Shown piece after piece: positions 32,206-40,543 of a stretch of DNA of 64,000 nt. The notes below the pieces were generated by a model that was not told where the DNA came from, did not search any database, and worked only from the letters and a program-made list of their open reading frames with translations. The DNA is from Diaphorobacter sp. HDW4A (GTDB taxonomy: Bacteria > Pseudomonadota > Gammaproteobacteria > Burkholderiales > Burkholderiaceae_C), in the NCBI RefSeq assembly GCF_011305995.1, contig NZ_CP049910.1, positions 3,534,001 through 3,598,000 of the forward strand. The letters are read 5' to 3'. Position 1 is the stretch's first letter. Each line of letters begins with the position of its first letter. A program made the position numbers and the translations under genes.

Positions 32206-32487
32206 ATGAGCACACGCATTGTTCCGCTGATTCTTCTGCTGCTGCTCTTGCTGGTGCTGACCCAATTGCTGAGCGGCCGTGGCAGCGTCGAACATGTCGC
32301 CAACATGCGCCAGCAGATCACGGAACAAAAAGCGGCCAACGACAAGGCCCGTACCGAGAACGAACGCCTCTCCGCCGAAGTCTCCGACCTGAAGGACGGC
32401 ATGGACATGGTCGAAGAAAAGGCGCGCAGCGAACTCGGCATGGTCAAGCCCAACGAAATCTATGTCCACGTCGCTCCCAAGCGCTGA
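32206..32487 (+). CDS. ftsB: Cell division protein FtsB
   Basis: 93 residues. One N-terminal membrane span (IVPLILLLLLLLVLTQLL), then a coiled coil (about 30-75: NMRQQITEQKAANDKARTEN) and a short tail with EEKARSELGMVKPNE, the conserved FtsB/DivIC GM.KP-type end. FtsB forms the FtsQLB complex that activates septal wall synthesis. The eno-ftsB linkage supports the call. The following hypothetical gene overlaps it by 26 bases in another frame. Confidence 0.92.
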   Translation: MSTRIVPLILLLLLLLVLTQLLSGRGSVEHVANMRQQITEQKAANDKARTENERLSAEVSDLKDGMDMVEEKARSELGMVKPNEIYVHVAPKR

Positions 32488-33013
32488 ACCGTCTCATCCA
32501 ACGGTGCATCGCATTCTGCACATCGCCTTCTGGGGAATCGACGCGCAAACCACGGCAGCCGCCTTCGAGATCCACACCCAAGCCCAGCCCGGCTGGACCA
32601 AACGCCTGCAGATCACGGCCCACGACCTGCCGCAAGCCCTCGACGCCAATGCCATCCCGAACTGGCTCGCTGTCAAACTGGATACCAGCCCCCGCCCGCA
32701 TCTAAGCCTGCTGGTTCCCTCCAACCCCGCACAGCACACCATCGCCAGCGAACTGCATCTGCGCAGCGCGTTGATCCAGGCCGGTGTGAGCTTTCAGGTC
32801 CTCTACGGCGCTGCCATGGCCGAGCAAGTGCGCAACACCGCCAACGCCTTGGCACTGACGGCCAAGGCCATCCTCCCCTCCAGCGAACGCGCCTGCTTCG
32901 TCGTGAACGACACGACCAAGCCCATCAACCCGCGCATGCGCAGTTGGAATTGCGAGAAGTGCAGCGACCCCGAATGTGAGCACAAACTGTTTGCAGGACT
33001 GCTCCCCGCTTAA
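32462..33013 (+). CDS. Conserved hypothetical protein with C-terminal Cys cluster
   Basis: 183 residues, soluble. No recognised family. The main body is a single domain of about 155 residues (RILHIAFWGIDAQTTAAAFE, LLVPSNPAQHTIASELHLRS). The last 25 residues carry NCEKCSDPECEHKLF, three Cys and a His that could form a small metal site. The ATG lies 26 bases before the ftsB stop, so translation is probably coupled. A link to division is only suggested by position. Confidence 0.7.
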   Translation: MSTSLPSAEPSHPTVHRILHIAFWGIDAQTTAAAFEIHTQAQPGWTKRLQITAHDLPQALDANAIPNWLAVKLDTSPRPHLSLLVPSNPAQHTIASELHLRSALIQAGVSFQVLYGAAMAEQVRNTANALALTAKAILPSSERACFVVNDTTKPINPRMRSWNCEKCSDPECEHKLFAGLLPA

Positions 33014-33085
33014 ATCAAACCGGGCCAAACGCAGCGGGCCAACGAAGCGCACAGGGCTCTCGATCACCCACTCCAGCGGCAAGAC

Positions 33086-33209
33086 AGCCCCTCATGCCAG
33101 GCGTCGAAGCCGCAGATCAGTATGCCGATACGGCAAGGCTTCGCAACGACGCATGAGGGGCTGTATTGCCGTCTCCAAACGATCAACCATCGAAGCCAAC
33201 GGCTTCGTA
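33086..33209. repeat. Dispersed hairpin repeat A, copy 2
   Basis: A 124-bp match to 5581-5705, with the same AGCCCCTCAtGC...GCATGAGGGGCT outer arms, inner CGAAGCC/GGCTTCG pair and trailing small hairpin. It lies between the convergent hypothetical and hslO genes and may act as a terminator there. Divergence between copies is mainly in the loops, so the stems appear preserved. Confidence 0.8.
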
Positions 33210-33231
33210 GATCAGAGACAAGTAGATCAAA

Positions 33232-34224
33232 TCACTGAACGTTGCGTGATCCTGGGGGTTGCTTTTCGAGTTCGGTGAAAAGCTGTGCAGCATCCACGGC
33301 ATCGTATCGATACTGCTGGCCGCAGAACTCACACCCTACTTCGACAGAGCCGCGCTCATCGAGCACGCTCTGCACCTCTTCCTCACCCAACCCCTTGAGC
33401 ATCGCACTCACCCGCTCACGGCTGCACGAGCACGCGAAGCGCGGACCATCCACGCCTTGCTGCGGCACAAAGCGCAGCAGTTTTTCTTCCCAGAACAAAC
33501 GACGCAGGATGGTGTCGACATCCAGTGTCAGCAACTCGTCACGCGTGAGACTGGCGGCCAGCGTCGAGATGCGGTTGTAGTCCTCGTTCACATCCATCTC
33601 ATCGACGTCGGCATCCGCATTCCGTTCAGCCTGCAGATTGCCCTCGCCCTTCACGGGCATGCGCTGGATTAGCAGGCCCGCAGCCACCTCGTCATTGGCG
33701 GCCAGCACCAGCGTGGTGTCCAATTGCTCGGAGTGGCGCATGTACTGCTGCAGCACATCGCTGAGCTTCTCGAGCTTCTGGCCGCGTTCGCCATTGAGCG
33801 GAACAATGCCTTGATAGGGCTGTTGACCGGGCATGCGGTTCTTGGGATCAAGCGTGATCGCGCAGCGCCCATTGCCGTTCACATTGACCAGCGAAGACAG
33901 GCTTGCCGAGTCTTCCGGTGCAATGCTGGGAATCGTCGCGGTCGCGCGCAGGCTCAGATCTGGCTGCACCTCGACCACCGACAGCTTGACCGGTCCGTCG
34001 CCGTGAATCTGGAACACCAGCGCTCCGTTGAACTTGATGTTGGACTGCATGAGCACGCCCGCCGCAGCCATTTCGCCGAGCAACTCGCGCACGGCGGGTG
34101 CGTAGTTGCCGGTCTCGGTATTGGCCGCGCGACGACGCAGGATCTCCGTCCATGCATCGGTCAACCGCACGATCATGCCGCGCACGGGCAGCCCATCAAA
34201 AAGAAACTTGTGAAGCTCTGACAC
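33232..34224 (-). CDS. hslO: Redox-regulated chaperone Hsp33
   Basis: 330 residues. Hsp33 becomes an active holdase on oxidation when disulfides form and zinc is released. N-terminal domain with VRLTDAWTEIL; C-terminal zinc switch with Cys in FACSCSRERVS and VGCEFCGQQYRY, that is, CxC...CxxC (E. coli Cys232/234/265/268). A long acidic linker precedes it (ADADVDEMDVNEDYN). The ATG at 34224 begins MSELHKFLFDG. The repeat copy at 33086 sits just after the stop. Confidence 0.95.
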   Translation of the reverse strand: MSELHKFLFDGLPVRGMIVRLTDAWTEILRRRAANTETGNYAPAVRELLGEMAAAGVLMQSNIKFNGALVFQIHGDGPVKLSVVEVQPDLSLRATATIPSIAPEDSASLSSLVNVNGNGRCAITLDPKNRMPGQQPYQGIVPLNGERGQKLEKLSDVLQQYMRHSEQLDTTLVLAANDEVAAGLLIQRMPVKGEGNLQAERNADADVDEMDVNEDYNRISTLAASLTRDELLTLDVDTILRRLFWEEKLLRFVPQQGVDGPRFACSCSRERVSAMLKGLGEEEVQSVLDERGSVEVGCEFCGQQYRYDAVDAAQLFTELEKQPPGSRNVQ

Positions 34225-34274
34225 TGAAACCTTTCGAACACCCTGAAGGATTCACCACCTCAGGGAATCAACCA

Positions 34275-34799
34275 TCAACCGATCTTGCGCAACCCCTTCT
34301 TGAAGCGGTGCGCGTTTTCCACGTAATGCTGCGCGCTGCGGCGCAGCCCCTCGATCTGCTCGGGCGAGAGCTGCTTGACCACCTTGGCGGGGCTGCCGAG
34401 GATCATCGAGCCATCGGGAAATTCTTTTCCCTCGGTGACCAGCGATCCCGCGCCGACCAGGCAGTTCTTGCCGATCTTCGCCCCGTTGAGCACTACGGCG
34501 CCGATGCCGATCAGCGATTCGTCGCCAATCGTGCAGCCGTGCAGCATGACCTGATGGCCCACCGTCACGTTCGCCCCAATCACCAGAGGCACGCCGCGGT
34601 CCGCATGCAGAACGCTCAAGTCCTGGATGTTGGTGCCCGCGCCAATGGTGATCTTGTCCGTGTCGCCACGCACCACGGAGCCGAACCAGACGCTCGCGTC
34701 TTCGCCCAGCACCACATCACCCAAGACCTTCGCGCTATCGGCAATCCATGCCGATTCCGGCACGCTCGGGGTCAATCCATCCAACTCATAAACTGCCAT
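34275..34799 (-). CDS. Gamma-carbonic anhydrase family protein
   Basis: 174 residues, a left-handed beta-helix trimer of the gamma-class carbonic anhydrase/YrdA type. Hexapeptide-like repeats run from residue 20 to 130, with the metal His residues H65 (SVLHADRG), H82 (VGHQVM) and H87 (MLHGCT). Enzyme activity in this subfamily is not certain. I chose the ATG at 34799 (MAVYELDGL), where homology starts, rather than the upstream 35057. It is downstream of hslO's reading direction start, so it may be upstream in one minus-strand transcript with hslO (50-base gap). Divergent from the ferritin-like gene. Confidence 0.9.
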   Translation of the reverse strand: MAVYELDGLTPSVPESAWIADSAKVLGDVVLGEDASVWFGSVVRGDTDKITIGAGTNIQDLSVLHADRGVPLVIGANVTVGHQVMLHGCTIGDESLIGIGAVVLNGAKIGKNCLVGAGSLVTEGKEFPDGSMILGSPAKVVKQLSPEQIEGLRRSAQHYVENAHRFKKGLRKIG

Positions 34800-34845
34800 G
34801 GCGCGATGTCTCCTTGATTTGTAATGCGAAACTAGAATTGTAGGG

Positions 34846-35646
34846 ATGGAGTTACGCCAACGAGCATTGCAGGTCTTGTGCATCACGGACCCCGAAGAGA
34901 AATCCGCCGCAGCGCTGGATATGTATGCGCGAGCAGCGCAGTTTTCAATAGATGCGCAGGCAGCGCTTGCCTCGCCCGCCGACATCGAACTACCGGGCCA
35001 TCCCGAGAAACCCCTGCTTTTGCGGCACACCGAGCTCGCGCGTCGCTCGCCCGCCACGCCCGAGGGCCGTGCGGTACTAATGCACGCGATCGCTCACATT
35101 GAGTTCAACGCCATCAATCTGGCACTTGATGCCATCTGGCGCTTTCCCGGCATGCCCGAAGCCTTCTACCTCGACTGGCTGCGCGTGGCCGCAGAAGAGG
35201 CCAAGCACTTTCGCCTGCTGCGCGATCATCTACGCACCATGGGCCACGACTACGGTGACTTCCCTGCGCATCAAGGTCTATGGACGATGTGCGAGAAGAC
35301 GGCGGGAGACATCGTTGCCCGCATGGCACTCGTACCCCGAACGCTCGAAGCGCGTGGTCTGGACGCCACACCGCTGATTCAGAAAAAGCTGCGCCAGATC
35401 GGCACGTCAGACTCGCTCGCAGCCGTGGAAATTCTGGACATCATCCTCAGCGAAGAAATTGGGCACGTCGCAATAGGTAACCATTGGTATCGTTGGTTGT
35501 GCAAGCGTGACGACCTCGCCCCTCACCCCCACTTCATTGCGTTGACATCCAAGTACGAAGCCCCGCGCCCGAAACCACCGCTGAATGAGGCTGCGCGCCT
35601 GCAAGCGGGGTTTACGCAAGAAGAATTGCTATGGCTGAACCCGTAA
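34846..35646 (+). CDS. DUF455 ferritin-like domain protein
   Basis: 266 residues. A four-helix, ferritin-like fold is suggested by spaced Glu/His pairs: HAIAHIEFNAINLALD, WLRVAAEEAKHFRLLRDHL and ILDIILSEEIGHVAIGNHW, i.e. ExxH-type diiron ligands. DUF455 proteins are related to MiaE-like hydroxylases, but no activity is established. Start ATG 34846 lies 46 bases from the divergent carbonic anhydrase start, so both share a promoter region. The protein appears complete. Confidence 0.88.
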   Translation: MELRQRALQVLCITDPEEKSAAALDMYARAAQFSIDAQAALASPADIELPGHPEKPLLLRHTELARRSPATPEGRAVLMHAIAHIEFNAINLALDAIWRFPGMPEAFYLDWLRVAAEEAKHFRLLRDHLRTMGHDYGDFPAHQGLWTMCEKTAGDIVARMALVPRTLEARGLDATPLIQKKLRQIGTSDSLAAVEILDIILSEEIGHVAIGNHWYRWLCKRDDLAPHPHFIALTSKYEAPRPKPPLNEAARLQAGFTQEELLWLNP

Positions 35647-35829
35647 GTACGTATTGACACACATCAATCACCGAAAAGTTGTTGATAAATATCGCCAAAA
35701 CATTCGGCGAGATATCAGCGACAATCAAATCAATCGTTCCTACAATTTGAGTTGATTTAGCAATAGATTGCTTCGCCCGGATGCCGACCGTTCCTTCGCG
35801 TACAGTGGTCTGCATCTGACTCCCCAAGC

Positions 35830-37086
35830 ATGTACACAGCCCCGATTTCCCCGCCCAACGTCACTCAAAGCAGTCAATCCTTTGGCGCTTTGATCGCTCG
35901 CCAGGCTATCGTGAATGCTGAGGGCCGGGTTATCGGGTACGAACTTTTCAATCGCTCTCGCAATCATTCGGCGCACACCGCTGCCAGCGACATGATGCTG
36001 GCGCTTACTGCGCTGTCACATGCAGGTGTGGACGAATTGCTGGGCGACACGCTCATCTTCGTGAACTGCACACACGAGAGTCTGGTCGAGGGACATTTGT
36101 CCCTGCTGGATCCGAACAAGGTGATCCTCGAAGTCCCTCCACTCGGTCACACTGCAGCCGAAGAAGTCAAGACACGCCTTCCCACCTTGCAGACCCTGCA
36201 TGAGCGCGGATTTCGCTTGGCCTTCAGCCAGACTGTGCTGGAGTCGGCCTATGCCGCATGGCTGCCGCTCGCGGATTTCATCAAACTCGATCTCTCCGTG
36301 CTTCCGGCGGATCAGGTCACCGTCCTGACCAAGTACGCCACACGCCAGACCAAGGCCCAACTGATTGCAGAAAAGATCGAAACAGCAACCCAACTGGAGC
36401 TGCTGAGCCACCTGGGAGTCAAGCTGTTTCAGGGCTATTGGCTTTCCCGCCCGCAATTGGTCGAGGCCAGACTGCTGTTTCCCACCGCCAACACGGTGGC
36501 ACGCCTGCTGCAGTTGCTGCGCAATCAGGCCGAGGTGCATGAGATCGAAGCACTTGCCAAGCATGATGCCGTTCTGAGCTTCAACTTTCTGCGACTGGCT
36601 GTGACCTCAGGCCTGTGTCCAAGAGACGGACTTCAATCCATCGAGCATGTGATTCGCCTTCTGGGCAGCAACCGTCTCACCTGCTGGGCCAGCCTGCTTC
36701 AGAATTTCCGCGTCACATCTGACGAACCGCTCACAGCGGCACGCAATGCTGTCGAGCATGGCCGCTTCATGGAATTGCTGGCCAAGGCCCAACAGCTTCC
36801 GCGATCAGTAAGCGATCAGGCTTTTCTCGTGGGCGTAATCGCGCAACTTGACAATCTGCTCGACATCCCTCTCACAACCATCGTCGAGCTGCTCCACATG
36901 CCACAGAGTGTGCGCGATGCAGTGTTGAAGCAGTCGGGCTACCTCGGAGGACTGCTGACGCTCGCACAGGCCTCCGAAATCGGTGAAGTGGACGAGCTTC
37001 TTCAATCCGCCACGGGGCTCGGACTCTCCCAGAAGCAATTGATCGAAGCGCGGACCTTGGCACAGGATTGGGCTGAGCGCGCCTGA
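35830..37086 (+). CDS. EAL-HDOD signalling protein (YuxH/CdgJ-like)
   Basis: 418 residues. N-terminal EAL-like domain (about 15-215) in which the EAL signature is YELFNRS, with retained segments LIFVNCT (Asn), VILEVP (Glu), FIKLDLS and LFQGYWLSRP, but the DDFGTG motif is replaced by LAFSQTVL. The C-terminal HDOD domain (about 225-400) has FLRLAV and LLGSNRLTCWA. Known relatives do not hydrolyse c-di-GMP and act in motility or biofilm regulation. From the missing motif I infer it is catalytically inactive. The gap of 183 bases upstream holds its promoter. No neighbouring partner. Confidence 0.9.
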   Translation: MYTAPISPPNVTQSSQSFGALIARQAIVNAEGRVIGYELFNRSRNHSAHTAASDMMLALTALSHAGVDELLGDTLIFVNCTHESLVEGHLSLLDPNKVILEVPPLGHTAAEEVKTRLPTLQTLHERGFRLAFSQTVLESAYAAWLPLADFIKLDLSVLPADQVTVLTKYATRQTKAQLIAEKIETATQLELLSHLGVKLFQGYWLSRPQLVEARLLFPTANTVARLLQLLRNQAEVHEIEALAKHDAVLSFNFLRLAVTSGLCPRDGLQSIEHVIRLLGSNRLTCWASLLQNFRVTSDEPLTAARNAVEHGRFMELLAKAQQLPRSVSDQAFLVGVIAQLDNLLDIPLTTIVELLHMPQSVRDAVLKQSGYLGGLLTLAQASEIGEVDELLQSATGLGLSQKQLIEARTLAQDWAERA

Positions 37087-37396
37087 TTCTTTCGCGCAGC
37101 CGGACATTCACCGTCCCCCTTCAGCGCAGAAAGTGCGCACCCACACCCCTGTAAATTCGCAACACTCAGCACCCACGGAAGCGATGCACCGAGGGCATCG
37201 CACCCGCACGGTTCAGCGGTCAATACCAAGATATCAATCAAACAACATTTGAATAAAAAAAATTCGAAACGAAACCACTGAAATAGACTGTTAATAAATT
37301 GCAAATTCAGCGTCAGAGGCATTCCGTTTCGTATCTTCCACGCTTTGCCGAAGGCCTGCTGACCCGAGCATCCACGGTCGAACCTTGGAAGAGTTA
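37087..37396. other. Intergenic region upstream of the TRAP receptor
   Basis: About 310 bases with no coding sequence, AT-rich toward the right half. If the sigma-54-like promoter at 37397 is real, enhancer sites for its activator should lie here, but I found no obvious inverted repeat. Confidence 0.5.
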
Positions 37397-37412
37397 TGGC
37401 TCGAAATTTGCA
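37397..37412 (+). promoter_or_regulatory. Sigma-54-like promoter for TRAP receptor
   Basis: TGGCTCG-AAAT-TTGCA matches the sigma-54 consensus TGGCACG-N4-TTGCA with one mismatch; GG and GC are 10 bases apart, as required. The predicted transcription start is about 37422-37425, some 30 bases before the ATG. C4-dicarboxylate transport genes are a classical sigma-54 target, which fits a DctP-type gene. Confidence 0.6.
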
Positions 37413-37454
37413 TAAAACATCACAACATCATTACTCGCAACAACGGACACTCAT

Positions 37455-38495
37455 ATGGCTGATCGCAACCTTCTCGCTTCGCCAGTCGATGCATCGCGCC
37501 GCGATGCGTTAGTCAAACTTGGGTCCATCGCCGGCGCTGGTCTGGCCATGTCAATGCCCCATCTGGCGCATGCTGCACCAATGCAGCTCAAGGTAGCGGG
37601 CGCCTACGCCGACGCGTTGTTCCACACTCAGAACCTGCAGCAATTCGCCCGCGACGCTGGCCAGTCCAGCCAAGGCGCACTTCAGATTGAAGTGGTGAGC
37701 AACGCCAAACTGCTACCGATGAATGATGTGCTGCCCGCACTCAGCAAGGGCGATCTGGCGATCGGCGAGATCTTCATGTCCAACTTCGGCAAGCAGTACC
37801 CGCTGTTCGCCATCGATTCGCTGCCATTCATCGTTCACAGCTTCGAGGACGCACGACGCCTTTGGGAAAAAACCCGCACACCCACTGAGGCCCTGCTCAA
37901 GAAGCAAGGCATCCGCGTGCTGTATGCCGCACCTTGGCCAGGCCAAGGGCTGTTTGCACGCAACGCGATCAGCAAGCTGGAAGATGTGAAGGGCCAGAAA
38001 TTCCGCGTCAACAACGATGCCACCAAATACATCGCTGAAGTGGCGGGCGCGACGCCCGTGGACATTCCCGCGAACAATCTGGCCAAGGCGATTCAGGCCG
38101 GGCAGATTGATGTGATGGTGACCTCCAGCACCACCGGCGTGGACAGCCAGTCGTGGAATGCGATGGGTGCTTTCATCGACATGCGGGCATGGATCCCCAA
38201 GAACATCGTCTGCATGAGCGAGCAGGTCTGGAGCAAGCTGCCGGATGCGGGCAAATCTGCCATCGAGGCTGCTGCCAAACAGGCGGAGGAGCGGGGCTGG
38301 CAACTGGCCAAAGACGCCGACAGCGCCGCCCAGAAAGTGCTGACCGAGCATGGCATGAAGATTTCCACGCCGACCTATGAACTGCGCCACAAACTCAACC
38401 AGATGGGTGAGCGCTTTGCGCGCGAATGGTCGGCCAAGGCAGGCGTAGATGGAGCCAATGCACTGATCAGCTACTACTTCACACAAAAGGGTTGA
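37455..38495 (+). CDS. TRAP transporter substrate-binding protein (DctP family)
   Basis: 346 residues. Signal peptide with a twin-arginine-like SRRDALVK (14-21), hydrophobic core and cleavage near HAA (about 40). Mature protein is a TRAP solute receptor: AYADALFHTQNLQQFA, then WPGQGLFARNAISKLEDVKG, KFRVNNDATKYIAEV with the conserved Arg that binds a carboxylate, and IDVMVTSSTTGVDSQSW. No dctQ or dctM membrane genes are adjacent, so it is an orphan receptor here. A sigma-54-like promoter is upstream. Substrate is likely an organic acid. Confidence 0.92.
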   Translation: MADRNLLASPVDASRRDALVKLGSIAGAGLAMSMPHLAHAAPMQLKVAGAYADALFHTQNLQQFARDAGQSSQGALQIEVVSNAKLLPMNDVLPALSKGDLAIGEIFMSNFGKQYPLFAIDSLPFIVHSFEDARRLWEKTRTPTEALLKKQGIRVLYAAPWPGQGLFARNAISKLEDVKGQKFRVNNDATKYIAEVAGATPVDIPANNLAKAIQAGQIDVMVTSSTTGVDSQSWNAMGAFIDMRAWIPKNIVCMSEQVWSKLPDAGKSAIEAAAKQAEERGWQLAKDADSAAQKVLTEHGMKISTPTYELRHKLNQMGERFAREWSAKAGVDGANALISYYFTQKG

Positions 38496-38554
38496 CGTCC
38501 AAAAATGCCTGATCGGGGCTACGCACTGGCCACCTCGGATCGAGCATCAAATCA

Positions 38555-39529
38555 TCAATCCACCTGCAGCTTGCGCTCGCGGATCAGCGCCGACCATTTC
38601 GCGTTGTCGCGTTTGACGAATGCGGAGAACTCCGTTGGCCCCAGCGGATGGACTTCGGCCCCCGCGCTCGCGAACTTGGCCTGTACGTCTGGCTGAGCGA
38701 GCACTTTGTTCAACGCTGCGGAGAGTTTCTGCGTGATGTCGGCAGGCAATCCCATCGGGGCCACCAACCCTTGGAATCCCACCGCTTCCATGCCTTGCAA
38801 GCCCAGCTCACGCACCGTGGGCACGTCGGGTAGTTGTGGGTCGCGCTTGGTACCTGTCACCGCCAACGCCTTGAGCTTTCCGCCTTTGACCTGCGGGATC
38901 AGGATGCTGCCCGCATCGATCAGCAACTGCGTCTGCCCGCCTATCAACTCCTGAATGGCGGGTGCACTGCCTTTGTACGGCACATGGGTCACGTCAAGCC
39001 CCGTGGTCTGGTTCATGAGCTCGCCATTCAGGTGCGTGGAGGTTCCAGAGCCGCCCGACGCGAAATTCACCTTGCCACTGTTGGCGTTCTGCTTGGCCCA
39101 GGCCACCCACTCCTTCATGTCGCGGGCCGGATGATCGATGCGCGTGACCGCCACATAGCTACCGAGACTGATCTGCCCGATGTAGGTGAACTGCGTGATC
39201 GGGTCATACGGCATCCTCTTTTGCAGATACGGGGCAATGGCGAACGGCCCCGTGTTGGCAAGCAGCAGCGTGTAGCCGTCCGGTGCCGCGCGGGTGAGTT
39301 CGGCCGCCGCAATCGTGCCGCCCGCACCGGGCTTGTAGTCCATCACGATCTGCTGACCAATCGCCTCCTGCAGCGGCATCTGCACGGTGCGCGCGGCAAA
39401 GTCGATACCGCCGCCAGGCGGATAGCCCACGATCAGGCGAATGGGCTTGGCGGTTGGCCAGGTCTGCGCAAAGGTCACACTCGTGGCGGCACCCAATGCC
39501 ATGACCACGATCCATCTGCTCATCTTCAT
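38555..39529 (-). CDS. Bug-type tripartite tricarboxylate transporter receptor (1)
   Basis: 324 residues with a signal peptide (MKMSRWIVVMALGAATSVTFAQ) and the Bug-family mature fold: PIRLIVGYPPGGGIDFAART, VDYKPGAGGTIAA-like MDYKPGAGGTIAAAEL, APDGYTLLL, HVPYKGSAPAIQELIGG, and PQLPDVPTVRELG. These receptors bind carboxylates or aromatic acids for TctAB-type importers; no tctA/B gene is near. Start ATG 39529 has AAAGGAGA upstream; the longer ORF to 39727 overlaps xerD. It follows xerD by 43 bases. Confidence 0.92.
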   Translation of the reverse strand: MKMSRWIVVMALGAATSVTFAQTWPTAKPIRLIVGYPPGGGIDFAARTVQMPLQEAIGQQIVMDYKPGAGGTIAAAELTRAAPDGYTLLLANTGPFAIAPYLQKRMPYDPITQFTYIGQISLGSYVAVTRIDHPARDMKEWVAWAKQNANSGKVNFASGGSGTSTHLNGELMNQTTGLDVTHVPYKGSAPAIQELIGGQTQLLIDAGSILIPQVKGGKLKALAVTGTKRDPQLPDVPTVRELGLQGMEAVGFQGLVAPMGLPADITQKLSAALNKVLAQPDVQAKFASAGAEVHPLGPTEFSAFVKRDNAKWSALIRERKLQVD

Positions 39530-39572
39530 GTTGTTGTCTCCTTTGTAGAAATGTTCTTTTATGTTCTTTTGA

Positions 39573-40469
39573 CTACCCGCGCGGATGGTGCTGCGCGTGC
39601 AATGCTTTGAGCCGCTCGCGCGCCACATGGGTGTAGATCGTGGTCGTCGAAATGTCCGCATGGCCGAGCAGCAACTGCACCACGCGCAGGTCCGCGCCAT
39701 GGTTGAGCAAGTGCGTCGCGAACGCATGGCGCAGCGTGTGCGGGGACAGCGGCGAGGTGATGCCCGCGATCTGCGCGTGCTTCTTCACGATCACCCAGAA
39801 CATCACCCGCGTCATGCCTGAGCCGCGCTGGGTGACAAACAAATCGTCGGTCTGCTGCCCGCCGAGAATCACGCCCCGGCTCTCGGCCAGATAGCGTTCA
39901 AGCCAGCGCATCGCCTCTTCGCCAAAGGGCACAAGCCGCTCCTTTCCGCCCTTGCCCATGATGCGCAGCACGCCCTCGCGCAGACCGAGGTGAAAGGTCT
40001 TGAGCGTGACCAGCTCGCTCACCCGCAGGCCGCTCGCATACATCAGCTCGAGCATGGTGCGGTCGCGCAGGCCAAGCATCGAATCCACATCGGGCGCCCT
40101 GAGCAGCGCCTCCACCTGTTGCTGCGACAGCGTCTTGGGCACGCGCAGCGCCTGCTTGGCGGCCTGCATGCGCACGGTGGGATCGATGGTGATGCGCTTC
40201 TCGCGCAGCGCCCAGTGAAAGTAGCGCCTGAGCACCGTGAGCCGCCGGTTGGCCGAGGTGGCCCGCGTCTCGGCATGCCGGGCCGCGAAATAGCCCTGCA
40301 GATGCGCTTCCTCGGTCTGGTTCAGCTCAATGGACGGCTCCTGCGTGATCAGCCAATCAGCGAACTTCGTCAGGTCGCGGCGATAGGCGTCCAGCGTGTT
40401 GCGGGCAAGGCCGTCCTCCAACCAGAGGGCATCCATGAACTCGTCTATTGCAATCTGGCTTTCCGACAT
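39573..40469 (-). CDS. xerD: Tyrosine site-specific recombinase XerD
   Basis: 298 residues, same as E. coli XerD. The N-terminal SAM-like domain (1-95) binds DNA; the catalytic domain has R149 (ASGLRVSE), K173 (GKGGKER), H244 and R247 (PHTLRHAF), H270 (LLGHAD) and the nucleophile Y279 (TTIYTHV). With XerC it resolves chromosome dimers at dif. Its size and sequence point to XerD rather than an integrase. It lies between two Bug receptor genes with small gaps, an unusual neighbourhood, but there is no integron or phage attachment here. Confidence 0.94.
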   Translation of the reverse strand: MSESQIAIDEFMDALWLEDGLARNTLDAYRRDLTKFADWLITQEPSIELNQTEEAHLQGYFAARHAETRATSANRRLTVLRRYFHWALREKRITIDPTVRMQAAKQALRVPKTLSQQQVEALLRAPDVDSMLGLRDRTMLELMYASGLRVSELVTLKTFHLGLREGVLRIMGKGGKERLVPFGEEAMRWLERYLAESRGVILGGQQTDDLFVTQRGSGMTRVMFWVIVKKHAQIAGITSPLSPHTLRHAFATHLLNHGADLRVVQLLLGHADISTTTIYTHVARERLKALHAQHHPRG

Positions 40470-40543
40470 GAAGAGAACATAGCACGTAAAAACGCCACCT
40501 GCGCTGAGGTGGCGTGGGGTTTGATCAGCCCAGAAAACGACGC

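Noticed and set aside
39573..40469. Integrase of a mobile element
   Set aside because: Length and active-site spacing equal XerD; no attachment repeats, cargo or phage genes are near.
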